Shown here in pieces: positions 28,384-36,285 of a DNA stretch of 41,360 bases (positions are counted from its first letter, which is position 1; the number at the start of each line of letters is the position of its first letter). The DNA lies in the IMG/VR virus record IMGVR_UViG_3300045996_000859, positions 1 to 41,360 of that record; one strand, given 5' to 3'. The notes beneath the pieces were generated by a model, which saw only the letters and a program-made list of their open reading frames with translations, was not told where the DNA came from and made no database searches. Position numbers and translations under genes: made by a program. The stretch comes from a virus.

Positions 28384-29675
28384 TGGTCGTCGTCCAGGCC
28401 GACCTCGATGTCCTCGTGCGTCACGAAGTTCACGGCCTTGAACGACACCGACAGGTCCGAGCCGATTTCGACTTCGTCAATCATCACCTCGTAAGAGGTA
28501 TCGCCCGCCGTCAGGCCGACGATGTCGCATGGTTCGATCTTGAGGTACTCGTGCGACAGCTTGCCGGAATGGACGACGCTTTCCTCGCTCTCGCGAAATA
28601 GCGCCAGCCCGACGTGGCCGCTGGCATTGCTGACCGACGCGACGATCGGGACCGCCCAATGCTCGCGGCGGTCGCTGTGCGTTGTGCGAACGGGATAAAG
28701 AATGCGCCGGGCCGATCGTTGGTTAACCTCGAACAGCGACGGCGAAAACGGGTCAATGAACGACACTGACAATTCAAGTGGCGTCTCGTCGACGGGCGGG
28801 CGCGATGTCCAAAGCCCGGCGTCGCCTTGCTCGAGAAGATCCACGGCAGGGATCGAATAATCGACCGCCGTGAACTCACGGCGCACGAACTTAATCGCTT
28901 CGGCCTCATAGAAGTCGAAACCGTAGTAGCGACCGATGCGGCGCATGAGTTCGCCGAACGACTCCTCTTCGGTCAGAACGACGCCCGACGTGCCCCAATA
29001 AATATCTTCGGGGAGGTCGAGGTCGGCGTCCGTATCAAGCCCGAGATCCTCGGCCAACAGGTTAATGAAGTTGCGAATGTTGCGCCCGTTCGGGTGCGAC
29101 GGGTTGACCGAGCCGTCCGTGCCAACGCCCTCGATCATCGAGTTCCACAGCCGCGCGGTGATCGCGGGAAGCTGATAGTCGAACTCGGCGAGCGGAAAGT
29201 CGGTGAAGACCGCATACACCATGCCGCGAAAGGCCGGGGTCCGATCGGCTCCCTCGGCGGCGGCAATCGTCGGGTCGGCGGTTTGCGTTTCGGTGCCGTT
29301 GTAGAACTCGACGGTGGCGCTGCCGTTGTCGAAGTGCCACCAGTCGCCGGTCGGCGCGCCCGTGCTATCCCACTGCCAGATTTGCCGCCCGTTGGCGCGC
29401 AGGAACGCCCACACAGCGCCGGCCGGATCGGCGTCGCCGCAATAGCCAAACGCGACCGCGAAATCTATCACGATATCCGGCGCGGTGCCGCGCGGATCCG
29501 ACGCCCAGATCACCGTACCGGCCCCACCGCGCAGCCCGAAGCCGTTCGGAATGCCGTCGCCGGGCTCGGCGCGCGGCAGATAGGGCGTGGTGCGCCGAAC
29601 CTTGCTCGGCGGCCGCGCCGGACGCACCGGGCTTGGAGTGCGCGGGCCGCCGATGCCGGGGTGAACGATCTTCAC
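28380..29675 (-). CDS. tail tip/hub protein, short paralogue
   Basis: 431 residues from GTG 29675 (a TTG at 29693 would add 6); the chosen start gives a VKI-like N-terminus as in the paralogue. YNGTETQTADP...AAAEGADRTPAFRGM, FYEAEAIKFVRR, PLELSVSFIDP, RRILYPVRT and EIGSDLSVSFKAVNFVTHED align with the 587-residue neighbour. It follows the BR0599 gene closely and precedes the long paralogue with ATGA. Confidence 0.75.
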   Translation of the reverse strand: MKIVHPGIGGPRTPSPVRPARPPSKVRRTTPYLPRAEPGDGIPNGFGLRGGAGTVIWASDPRGTAPDIVIDFAVAFGYCGDADPAGAVWAFLRANGRQIWQWDSTGAPTGDWWHFDNGSATVEFYNGTETQTADPTIAAAEGADRTPAFRGMVYAVFTDFPLAEFDYQLPAITARLWNSMIEGVGTDGSVNPSHPNGRNIRNFINLLAEDLGLDTDADLDLPEDIYWGTSGVVLTEEESFGELMRRIGRYYGFDFYEAEAIKFVRREFTAVDYSIPAVDLLEQGDAGLWTSRPPVDETPLELSVSFIDPFSPSLFEVNQRSARRILYPVRTTHSDRREHWAVPIVASVSNASGHVGLALFRESEESVVHSGKLSHEYLKIEPCDIVGLTAGDTSYEVMIDEVEIGSDLSVSFKAVNFVTHEDIEVGLDDDQ

Positions 29676-29679
29676 GGCC

Positions 29680-30540
29680 TTACAGCCCCGCAATCGCGTC
29701 GTCGGTCCAGCGCACCCGAACGGTATGGTCGCCCGGAATGAACGGCTCGCCGCGGAAGTTCACGACGTTATCCCAAAACACGCAGCCCTGGTCGCCGTCG
29801 AGCGAGTGATCGCAGCCCGGATACAGGTCGACCGCGTCGCCCGCCGCGAGTTGGCCGCGGAGTTGGAGGTACGTCTTGAGGGTCGTGCCCGAGACCGAGC
29901 GGATCTCGAACGCCTCGCCGACGCTATCGCCGGAGGTCGGCACGATCAGGCCCAGCCGCAACTGCGCCGCCGCATCGCCGACCACCACGCTGTAGCCCGA
30001 CACCGACGACACGGTCGTCGAGATCTTGAGCGGCTCGATGTTCTTGCCGCACTTGGCATCGCCGAAGTCGGCACGGCACGACGTGGCATAGCGCGGAATG
30101 GTGATCTTGCGCGCCTTCGACATCAGCCCGACCGCTTGGATCTTGGCGTGGAAGCGGTCGCTCATATCGACTTGGCCGCAGAAGCCGCGCCACAAGTCGA
30201 CCTTGCCGTTGCCGGGGTTGAGGTAGGAGCAGAACGAAATCACCACCTCGGCGTGATCCCACAGGCCCTTTCGCAGATCGTCCTCGTCGAGCGAGCCGGT
30301 ATCGTCGGACAGGGTCGTCTCGAAATCGACCGTGCTCCCCGGCGAATTGCGCCTGTATCGTATGGGCGACACTCTGAGGCCGGCGACCGGATAATAGGTC
30401 TGTCCGTCGACCGTCACCGCGGCTTGATGCGCAGCGTAGCGCGCCACGTCGCCGTTGCGGCGCGTCACGGTCAGGAGGTGACAGAGCGCAGCGGTGGTGC
30501 CGTCGAGCTCGCTCTGTAGGCCAGCGGGAATGGTTCGCAT
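29680..30540 (-). CDS. phage BR0599/DUF2163 tail protein
   Basis: 286 residues, ATG at 30540 (TAATG). Beta-rich N-terminal half (VTRRNGDVARYAAHQAAVTV, RYRRNSPGSTVDFETTL) and C-terminal Cys-containing domain SCRADFGDAKCGKN ... PGCDHSLDGDQGCVFWDNVVNFRGEP-FIPG, diagnostic of DUF2163/BR0599. In gene transfer agents and siphophages it forms the tail distal or hub region; the Cys may bind Fe-S. Gene order TMP - DUF2460 - BR0599 is the usual one. Confidence 0.85.
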   Translation of the reverse strand: MRTIPAGLQSELDGTTAALCHLLTVTRRNGDVARYAAHQAAVTVDGQTYYPVAGLRVSPIRYRRNSPGSTVDFETTLSDDTGSLDEDDLRKGLWDHAEVVISFCSYLNPGNGKVDLWRGFCGQVDMSDRFHAKIQAVGLMSKARKITIPRYATSCRADFGDAKCGKNIEPLKISTTVSSVSGYSVVVGDAAAQLRLGLIVPTSGDSVGEAFEIRSVSGTTLKTYLQLRGQLAAGDAVDLYPGCDHSLDGDQGCVFWDNVVNFRGEPFIPGDHTVRVRWTDDAIAGL

Positions 30541-30932
30541 TATTCGTCGCTCAACACTTCCATGAGCCCGAACCGAATGGCGGTGATCGGGTCGGCGCTG
30601 TCGCCTGACGCCTGAATGGCGATGTCAAGCCCGTCATCGGCAAAGCGGTACGAACCCTGCGCAGCGCCCGGTAGAGCCGGCGTGTAGAGGAACGAGAACG
30701 CCTGCCCCTTGGCCTCCGTGAACAGCGCCAGGAGGTCAGCCATTTCGCTATAGAGGCCGCGGAAGGTCAGCCGGAACACATGCCGCGGCGTTGACCAGTT
30801 CTGATTGCGCTTTTCGCGCCCGCTCACGCCGAGGTGAACGGTCGTGGCGTAGGTCGGCCCGCCCTGAAAATCGACGAGCAGGTTTTTCCCGGCGCTCGAT
30901 GTGTGCGCGAGAACCGTTGTCAGTTGTGCCAT
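30540..30932 (-). CDS. DUF2460-like tail protein
   Basis: 130 residues from ATG 30932, four bases after the tape-measure stop; longer frames are shadows. RLTFRGLYSEMADLLALFTEAKGQAFSFLYTPALPG and QASGDSADPITAIRFGLMEVLSDE resemble DUF2460-type (distal tail) proteins. Probably caps the tail end next to the tape measure. Confidence 0.7.
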   Translation of the reverse strand: MAQLTTVLAHTSSAGKNLLVDFQGGPTYATTVHLGVSGREKRNQNWSTPRHVFRLTFRGLYSEMADLLALFTEAKGQAFSFLYTPALPGAAQGSYRFADDGLDIAIQASGDSADPITAIRFGLMEVLSDE

Positions 30933-30936
30933 GAGG

Positions 30937-33612
30937 TTAAGCCACCAAAAACTGAGACGGGCCGGAGCGGCTCGCGAGCGGCGCCGCGGTTGGCGAACCC
31001 GTGGAGCCGGAGCCTGCGCGCGCGATGGCGGCGGCAATCGCCTCGCCGGTCAGCCCGGCGTCGGCCATGGCGGTCGCCAGCGCCTTCGCGAAAGCGTCCG
31101 GCAAGCCGCTCGTTGCCTGCAAAAGCTGTTGGCCCGATGAGGTGATGTTCTGCAACTCGCCGTACTGATCCTCGGCGGTCTGGAACAGCTTTTCCTGCAT
31201 GTCCATCGCGGCGTCGCTATAGTCGCCGACGCGATAAAAGGCATCCGGATTGTTGTCGTTTACGCTACGCGCATACGGGTTGCCGGCGGGGCCGCGGGCG
31301 CCGTCCGGCGTGAACCGCTTCGGCTCGAAGTCCAGGTCAGCGCCGGCCAATGCGGCGGCGATGGCCTCTCTGACGCCTTCCGCCTCGGCGGCACCGCTCG
31401 CCTGTCGATCCGCCGTGAGATCGCCAGCACCGATCATTCCGCCAAGCCCGAACGAGCTACCGCCGCCCAACGTCGAGTTTCCGTTGAAGCCCCAACTTGC
31501 GGTTCCTGAACCGCCCTGGAAGCTCTCGCGGTAGCCGACGCCCGTAAAGTTCAGCGGCGAATGCGAGTAACCGCCGCCGCCGCCGCCGTGAGCGCCGCCG
31601 TACCGAATACCGAAGCCGCTCCCGCTGATCTGGTGCGTGCCTTGCGGAATATCGCCCGTCTTCGTGGTCGCGTAGCCGTCACCATCGGGATCGGAGCGGG
31701 CGCGGTCCGCCGCCCCATAGACGAAGCCGCCGGTCGAGCCGGTGGTCCAATCGCCGTTGGTGCTTGGTTCGGACAGGCGGCCGTCCGGCCCCATCGTGCG
31801 GCCGTCGCCGCCGCCGCCGCCGCCGCCGCCGCGCAGGTTGAGCGAGCGGATCGCGCCCTCAACGGATGCGAGGCCGGCGCGGGTCGACGAGGTGTTCTGA
31901 TCAACGCCGCCTTTAACCGCGCTGTTGCCCGACTGCCAAACCGTAACGCCGCTAGCGAACCTTTGCCCGACGCCCGCGAAGCCGTTGACGGTCGCGCCCA
32001 TGTTGTTCTTGAGCTCGCCCGTGATCTGGTTGCCGACCTGATCGAGCGCGTCGTTGGTGGGGAACTTCTCGGCCGCGCCATCGACCGCGCGGATGAGTGG
32101 ATCGTTCGCGGCTTTAATCGCCTGTTCGACCGCGTTGGTGAACTGCGGCCCGAATTGCTCGCCGGTCACGACCGCGCCGGCGGCCTGCGCGGGATCGACC
32201 GGCGGCATACCCATGTCGGCCTGTCCGCCAAGTCCGCCGAGGTTTTGCGATTGCGACGTGCCCGCCTTGCCGGCGCCGATGGCTTTGGAGGCCCATTCGG
32301 CGGCGGCCTGCGCGGCCGAGGCCATCTTGCCGAAGGCGGCGGCGATGCCGTTAATCTCGGTTGCAGTCGAGCGCGCAAAACCTGTGAACGACGCCCCGAA
32401 ACCGGTCAGTTTCTCGAAGGAAACAGCGGCGTTCTGAACCGCGTTCCAAAGATCGTTCATCGCGATGGCGAACGTCGGCGTGACGGTCGCACCTTCGCCC
32501 ATCTTGACAACAGCCTGGGCAATCGCGGCGTTGGTCCGCATGATTGTCGGGCCGAGTTCAAGCAGCTTTTCCAGCGGCACGTCGAAGGCCGCCGCCATCG
32601 CGCCCGCGAACTGCGGGAACGCTTGTGCGAAGCGAACCGCTTCGGCGCCCGTGATGGTCGTCTGCGACAGCATCCGGGTTAGAGTGGTGATCGCGCCTTG
32701 GCTTTCCTCCCCGGTCGCGTGCATCTGAACAGCCAGTTTGGCCGCCGCGGATGAAAGCGACCCGATGTCCTTTTCGAGAAGGCCGAGCTGTTGCCGCTGG
32801 CGCTGCGAAAGCTGCTCAAGGTTGGTGAGCGCGGACGGATCGAGGCCGGTGCCGCTGGCCGATGCCTTGCTCGTCTTGATAATGCTCTCGGCGGTATCGG
32901 GCGTGTTGAAGGTGCGGATTTTGGCTTCGGTCTTTTCGAGATCCGCGTTGAGGCCGGCGAGCGCCGCGGCAGCAGCCGTGACGGCGCCGACAATGCCGAG
33001 CCCGGCGCCCGCGACCTTCACGGCGGTCGGAATACGCCCAATCGCATCCTTTACGATGCTGATCGAGTTCGAGACGCCGCCCATTGCCGAGGTGATTTGC
33101 GGCCCCTGCTGCAAGAGCACTGTAGCAAAGCCCTGACCCGATCCGAGCGAGACCGCCACATCCTGAAACTGTTGCGCCAAGTTCGCGACTTGGTGCCGCG
33201 CTAGCCCGAACCCGTTGGCGGCCTTGCCAGCGGCATCGCCGGCCTTGCCAACTGCGGCGCCCGCGTTGTTGGCGGCCGGGCCAACCGTCTGGAAGTTGCG
33301 CGTAAAGCCGCCGAAGGACGCGCTGGCGCTCGCCACGCCCGACTGAAACCGCCCGAACGACGCTCCCGCCTGATCGAGCGTCGTGCTCATCCGGGAGCTA
33401 GCCGCGCCCATCTGCTCAAATCGCGTGACCGTCTGCGTGATGCCGTCCGACATGGAGCGCGCGGCGGCGCCGAGTTCGCGGACTTCCTTCTCGGTGCGGT
33501 CAACAGAGGTCGCGACCTTTTGCGCCGCGGTGTCGAGCTTGTTGAGTTCGGCGACGGCCGGAGCCACCTGCCCGGAGTCGACCGCTAACACTAACGAGGC
33601 GACTTCGGCCAT
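30937..33612 (-). CDS. tail length tape-measure protein
   Basis: 891 residues, ATG at 33612. The N-terminal MAEVASLVLAVDSGQVAPAV...VRELGAAARSM region is the prophage tail-length tape-measure domain; there are long Ala-rich helices, a hydrophobic stretch around VAGAGLGIVGAVTAAAAALAG, a long Gly-rich segment near 595-625, and a disordered region. It fixes tail length (about 130 nm by the usual 0.15 nm per residue rule) and may form a channel. Flanked by the frameshifted chaperones and the distal tail genes, as expected. Confidence 0.88.
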   Translation of the reverse strand: MAEVASLVLAVDSGQVAPAVAELNKLDTAAQKVATSVDRTEKEVRELGAAARSMSDGITQTVTRFEQMGAASSRMSTTLDQAGASFGRFQSGVASASASFGGFTRNFQTVGPAANNAGAAVGKAGDAAGKAANGFGLARHQVANLAQQFQDVAVSLGSGQGFATVLLQQGPQITSAMGGVSNSISIVKDAIGRIPTAVKVAGAGLGIVGAVTAAAAALAGLNADLEKTEAKIRTFNTPDTAESIIKTSKASASGTGLDPSALTNLEQLSQRQRQQLGLLEKDIGSLSSAAAKLAVQMHATGEESQGAITTLTRMLSQTTITGAEAVRFAQAFPQFAGAMAAAFDVPLEKLLELGPTIMRTNAAIAQAVVKMGEGATVTPTFAIAMNDLWNAVQNAAVSFEKLTGFGASFTGFARSTATEINGIAAAFGKMASAAQAAAEWASKAIGAGKAGTSQSQNLGGLGGQADMGMPPVDPAQAAGAVVTGEQFGPQFTNAVEQAIKAANDPLIRAVDGAAEKFPTNDALDQVGNQITGELKNNMGATVNGFAGVGQRFASGVTVWQSGNSAVKGGVDQNTSSTRAGLASVEGAIRSLNLRGGGGGGGGDGRTMGPDGRLSEPSTNGDWTTGSTGGFVYGAADRARSDPDGDGYATTKTGDIPQGTHQISGSGFGIRYGGAHGGGGGGYSHSPLNFTGVGYRESFQGGSGTASWGFNGNSTLGGGSSFGLGGMIGAGDLTADRQASGAAEAEGVREAIAAALAGADLDFEPKRFTPDGARGPAGNPYARSVNDNNPDAFYRVGDYSDAAMDMQEKLFQTAEDQYGELQNITSSGQQLLQATSGLPDAFAKALATAMADAGLTGEAIAAAIARAGSGSTGSPTAAPLASRSGPSQFLVA

Positions 33613-33662
33613 TGCGCGGAACTTTCCGTTAAGCTAGAGATTAAGGTACGGGAGGTGTACCT

Positions 33663-33929
33663 ATGAGAAAGATTGTTTTGTTTTGGGCGCTGCTGTGCGC
33701 TGCGCCCGCGTCGGCCGAGTGGCAGACGAACACCGTCAACGGCGTGCGGGTCACAAGCCCCGTGCCCGCGCCCAAGCCAACCATCGTCGAGGTGCCCGTG
33801 CCGGTGCCATCACCGGCACCGACAACGGTGATCATCAATCAGGCGCCGCGCCCGACGTACCAGCCGGTTTACCCTTTGCCGGTGTGGCCGCATCGCCACC
33901 ACCGGCGCGACCGGCGGCACCCTTCTTAG
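33663..33929 (+). CDS. plus-strand exported Pro-rich protein (moron)
   Basis: 88 residues, ATG 33663 with GGAGG 7 bases upstream. A signal peptide (KIVLFWALLCAAPASAEW) leads into a Pro/Val-rich, His/Arg-ending mature part (PVPAPKPTIVEVPVPVPSPAP, HRHHRRDRRH). It opposes the tape measure and chaperone genes and overlaps the chaperone 3' end by 95 bases. A weak promoter (TTGCGC 33612-33617, TAGAGA 33635-33640) is possible. It may be expressed in the lysogen; function unknown. Confidence 0.65.
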   Translation: MRKIVLFWALLCAAPASAEWQTNTVNGVRVTSPVPAPKPTIVEVPVPVPSPAPTTVIINQAPRPTYQPVYPLPVWPHRHHRRDRRHPS

Positions 33930-34260
33930 GCTTCTTGCCCGGCAGGGTGGCGAACAGCGCCGCAACCGCCTGCGGGCCGTCGCCGACCGGCGCCTCCGTC
34001 TTCTCGGGGTCGGCCGGCTTCTTCGTCAGCAGCGCATCGTCGAGCGCTGTGATGAGCCGCACCTCAAAAGGCGTAGGCTGCGTTCCCATGAGCGCCGCCC
34101 ACATTGCAATTTCGGTATAGCCAATTGGGTTGGCGGCAAAGCCACTTGAGCGGCGCGCGTGCAGCGTCCAGAACCAGCGCCACACATGCGCGAGTTCGGG
34201 CGGTACGATAGCCTCGCGGTCGCCGATGCACGCGATCAGGCGCTCGGCGAGGCCGCGATA
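33835..34260 (-). CDS. tail assembly chaperone, -1 frameshift extension (T part)
   Basis: This frame has no start of its own needed: it is open from the slippery site 34260 to the stop at 33835, 141 residues (a GTG at 34185 lies inside). The fused product (34637 to 33835 via -1 shift) would be about 267 residues. It contains HVWRWFWTLHARR, YTEIAMWAALMG and an Ala/Gly/Lys-rich end. It is the phage lambda GT-like arrangement, used to chaperone the tape measure, which is the next gene. Confidence 0.75.
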   Translation of the reverse strand, partial: YRGLAERLIACIGDREAIVPPELAHVWRWFWTLHARRSSGFAANPIGYTEIAMWAALMGTQPTPFEVRLITALDDALLTKKPADPEKTEAPVGDGPQAVAALFATLPGKKPKKGAAGRAGGGDAATPAKGKPAGTSGAAPD

Positions 34261-34637
34261 AAATTTTCCCGCTTATGCACCGCCTCGTTGACTTGCCTTC
34301 TCAGCCACAGAAAGCCGTGGTCGGCGTAGATGCGCCGCACCTCGGTTGCGGTGAACGGGATTTCCACGCCGTTGCGCTCGAACCCGGTCCAGGCGACCGT
34401 CACGGCGACAAGGCCGTCGATCTCCTCGACCTCTAGATCCTTCGCGGTCGCCGGCTTGCCGATGCGGGCAAGCCGCTTGTCGGTTAGCGCGCGCTGCGCC
34501 TCAAGGTAGCGTTTGGAGTCCTGGCCGACGACGGTGATCGTCATGCCCTCGACGGGTTCGCCCGTGATGGGGTGCATCACTTGCATACAATAGCCGGAGT
34601 CGAAGGCGTCGGCGGTCGAGAGTTTATTGAGATCCAA
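34236..34637 (-). CDS. tail assembly chaperone (G part)
   Basis: 133 residues, ATG at 34637, TGA at 34236. MDLNKLSTADAFDSGYCMQVM...GEPVEGMTITVVGQDSKRYLEAQRAL, typical of tail assembly chaperone / DUF-type proteins between tail tube and tape measure. In its last codons it crosses A-AAT-TTT (34266-34260), a -1 slippery site, so a fraction of ribosomes would enter the 33835 frame. Confidence 0.8.
   Translation of the reverse strand: MDLNKLSTADAFDSGYCMQVMHPITGEPVEGMTITVVGQDSKRYLEAQRALTDKRLARIGKPATAKDLEVEEIDGLVAVTVAWTGFERNGVEIPFTATEVRRIYADHGFLWLRRQVNEAVHKRENFIAASPSA
34260..34266 (-). other. -1 programmed frameshift slippery heptamer
   Basis: Reading the minus strand in the G frame gives GAA AAT TTT ATC; A-AAT-TTT is an X-XXY-YYZ heptamer. 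Slippage yields AAA TTT TAT and opens the 141-residue T frame. The site lies 24 bases before the G stop, the usual spacing in tail chaperone genes. Downstream structure was not computed. Confidence 0.7.
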
Positions 34638-34652
34638 GAGTCACCTGTGGGT

Positions 34653-34686
34653 TTGAGGGTGGTAACTTGAGGGCTACCACCCTCAA
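34653..34686 (-). terminator. 12-bp inverted repeat after tail tube gene
   Basis: TTGAGGGTGGTA (34653-34664) pairs with TACCACCCTCAA (34675-34686); loop 10 bases, which itself contains TTGAGGG. It sits between the tail tube stop and the chaperone start. No U-run, so it is probably a partial terminator or RNA-stabilising hairpin that sets a higher level of tube than of chaperone. Confidence 0.55.
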
Positions 34687-34692
34687 GCGTTA

Positions 34693-35157
34693 TTAGGTGG
34701 CAGCGACGTGAATGACTTCGCTGTTCACGGCCACGTTAAACCGGATGCTGAGCACCGAGTTATTCTCGCCGGCCACGACACGCTTTGAGGTCACCGGACC
34801 ACGGAAGTAGAAGATCGAGTCCGTCGTCACGCCGTCGTTCGGAACAACCCGAAAGCCGTACTCGTTGCCGCTGTCGAACGCAGCAATCATCGCAAGCTGT
34901 CCAGCGTCGAGCGAGTCGAACGCGCACAAGCACTCGATCACGCCCGCATCTTTCGAGCCAGCAAGCTGGCGCGTGCGGCCGTCGCCGATGACTTCGAACT
35001 TCACGAGCTGCGACTCGTCGCCGAACTCGCCGAGGGTGCGGACGCCGCCAACGGCAGTCCAAGAAAGCGCGGCAAACTCGCCGGCGGTGTCAACAGTAGT
35101 AGCGGGGACGGTCGTCGAGATCGAGAACGTCGTGCCGCGAACGGTCACATAAGCCAA
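34693..35157 (-). CDS. major tail tube protein
   Basis: 154 residues from TTG 35157, with GGAG 9 bases upstream and no good ATG. Thr/Val/Ile-rich beta sandwich (YVTVRGTTFSISTTV, FEVIGDGRTRQLAGSKDAG, VLSIRFNVAVNSEV) fits the size and strand pattern of siphovirus tail tubes. Its order, tube - hairpin - chaperones - tape measure, supports the call. Confidence 0.78.
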   Translation of the reverse strand: MAYVTVRGTTFSISTTVPATTVDTAGEFAALSWTAVGGVRTLGEFGDESQLVKFEVIGDGRTRQLAGSKDAGVIECLCAFDSLDAGQLAMIAAFDSGNEYGFRVVPNDGVTTDSIFYFRGPVTSKRVVAGENNSVLSIRFNVAVNSEVIHVAAT

Positions 35158-35251
35158 TTAGAAGGCTCCATCTAAGGGACGCGGCGTCGTCACGACGCTG
35201 CAAGCGACCTTGCCCAAGGGTCGAAGGGGCACCCGCTTGCGCGGGAGTTCG

Positions 35252-35620
35252 TTAGGCGACGATTGCCTGAACGGTGAGAGCGGCGTTACCGCTCGTGTAG
35301 GTAATCGGCACGCGGCCCGAGCCGTTGCGGAAGCCGACAATCTCGTCGCGCGGGATGTGGAACAGGCGGGTCGTGCCAGCGACGACCGAGATCGTCTTGG
35401 CGGTCGGGGTGAACGAGCCTGCGCCCTTGCCGCCAACCGTGATCGACGACGCCTGGCCGGAAATCGTGACGGTGATGTCAGAGCCGTGCCCGTTGTCGAA
35501 CACGATGAAGAGTTCTTGCGTGGCCGATACGGTGATTTCGTCGCCGGCCGGGGTCGAGGCGACAGGGTTCAGAAGCGGCGGCGTCGTGGCGGACGCCGTT
35601 GCCGGTGTAATGGTTGCCAT
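35252..35620 (-). CDS. Ig-like/decoration protein, paralogue 1
   Basis: 122 residues, ATG 35620. Thr/Ala/Gly-rich beta sandwich (ASTPAGDEITVSATQELFIVF, GSGRVPITYTSGNAALTVQAI). The end ITYTSGNAALTVQAI is shared exactly with the neighbouring paralogue. Likely a capsid or tail decoration domain. The 94-base gap before the tail tube gene carries three small hairpins (GCGTCGT/ACGACGC at about 35178-35192, CCTTG/CAAGG, CCCGC/GCGGG) and no gene. Confidence 0.65.
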   Translation of the reverse strand: MATITPATASATTPPLLNPVASTPAGDEITVSATQELFIVFDNGHGSDITVTISGQASSITVGGKGAGSFTPTAKTISVVAGTTRLFHIPRDEIVGFRNGSGRVPITYTSGNAALTVQAIVA

Positions 35621-35686
35621 GTGGTGAAAGCCTTAAGGTGTGCCGCCGAAACCGGGCGACGCGGACGCCGCCGCGGGGCGGGTTCG

Positions 35687-36055
35687 TTAGATCTTGATGG
35701 CCTGGACAGTCAGCGCCGCATTGCCAGACGTGTAGGTGATCGGCACCTCGGTATCGCCGTTGAGGTAGCCGGCCATGCTCGTCGCCGGGATGTAGATCGA
35801 CTTGTAGGCGCCGGCCGCGACCGCGACCGAGAGCGCGGCGAGCGTGAACGATCCCGAGCCGTAACCCGTGATGGTGCGCGTGACCGCGGTCGGCGTCACG
35901 CCAACCGTGATGGACGAGCCGTGCCCGTTGAAGATGTTGAGGATCAGGCCATTCGAGGCCGTGCATCCCGTGATGGTATCGCCGGCAGGCGTCGAGGCAG
36001 TCGGGGTCGAGACCACGCCCGAGGTCGTCGGGGTGACGGCAGCAATGTCAGCCAT
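35687..36055 (-). CDS. Ig-like/decoration protein, paralogue 2
   Basis: 122 residues, ATG 36055. Same length and pattern as the neighbour (STPAGDTITGCTASNGL, GSSITVGVTP, SGSFTLAALSV, ITYTSGNAALTVQAI). Tandem duplication with diverged middle. Function as virion surface protein is inferred. Confidence 0.65.
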   Translation of the reverse strand: MADIAAVTPTTSGVVSTPTASTPAGDTITGCTASNGLILNIFNGHGSSITVGVTPTAVTRTITGYGSGSFTLAALSVAVAAGAYKSIYIPATSMAGYLNGDTEVPITYTSGNAALTVQAIKI

Positions 36056-36087
36056 TAGAGTACCTGTTGTCGTGAGAGGGTGACGCG

Positions 36088-36285
36088 ATGAGCGACAGTG
36101 ACCGGCTTTCGATGGCCGACGTGAACCTGATCCGCGCGGCGCTGGCGGCTTACATTCTTGAGCAGAGCAAGCCGGAGGGCTTTTCCAAGCACCGCATGAT
36201 TAATATTGACCGGGCGCGCGCCCTGTATGAGCGGCTCGGGAAAACGCCCGTAGGACCATTCCCGCGTGCCGATATGCTGCTCTAA
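36088..36285 (+). CDS. plus-strand small helical protein (moron)
   Basis: 65 residues, ATG 36088, with GAGG about 9 bases upstream. DRLSMADVNLIRAALAAYILEQ then HRMINIDRARALYERLGK: two or three helices, no signal peptide. It is opposite to its neighbours and overlaps the minus-strand stop of the next gene by 4 bases. Not recognised. Confidence 0.55.
   Translation: MSDSDRLSMADVNLIRAALAAYILEQSKPEGFSKHRMINIDRARALYERLGKTPVGPFPRADMLL

Noticed and set aside
27460-28494. Plus-strand ORF of 344 codons opposite the tail-tip genes
   Set aside because: Antisense of two clear paralogues; shadow composition.
31561-32682. Plus-strand ORF of 373 codons inside the tape measure gene
   Set aside because: Antisense shadow of a GC-rich gene; Arg/Ala/Val composition, no motif, no RBS.
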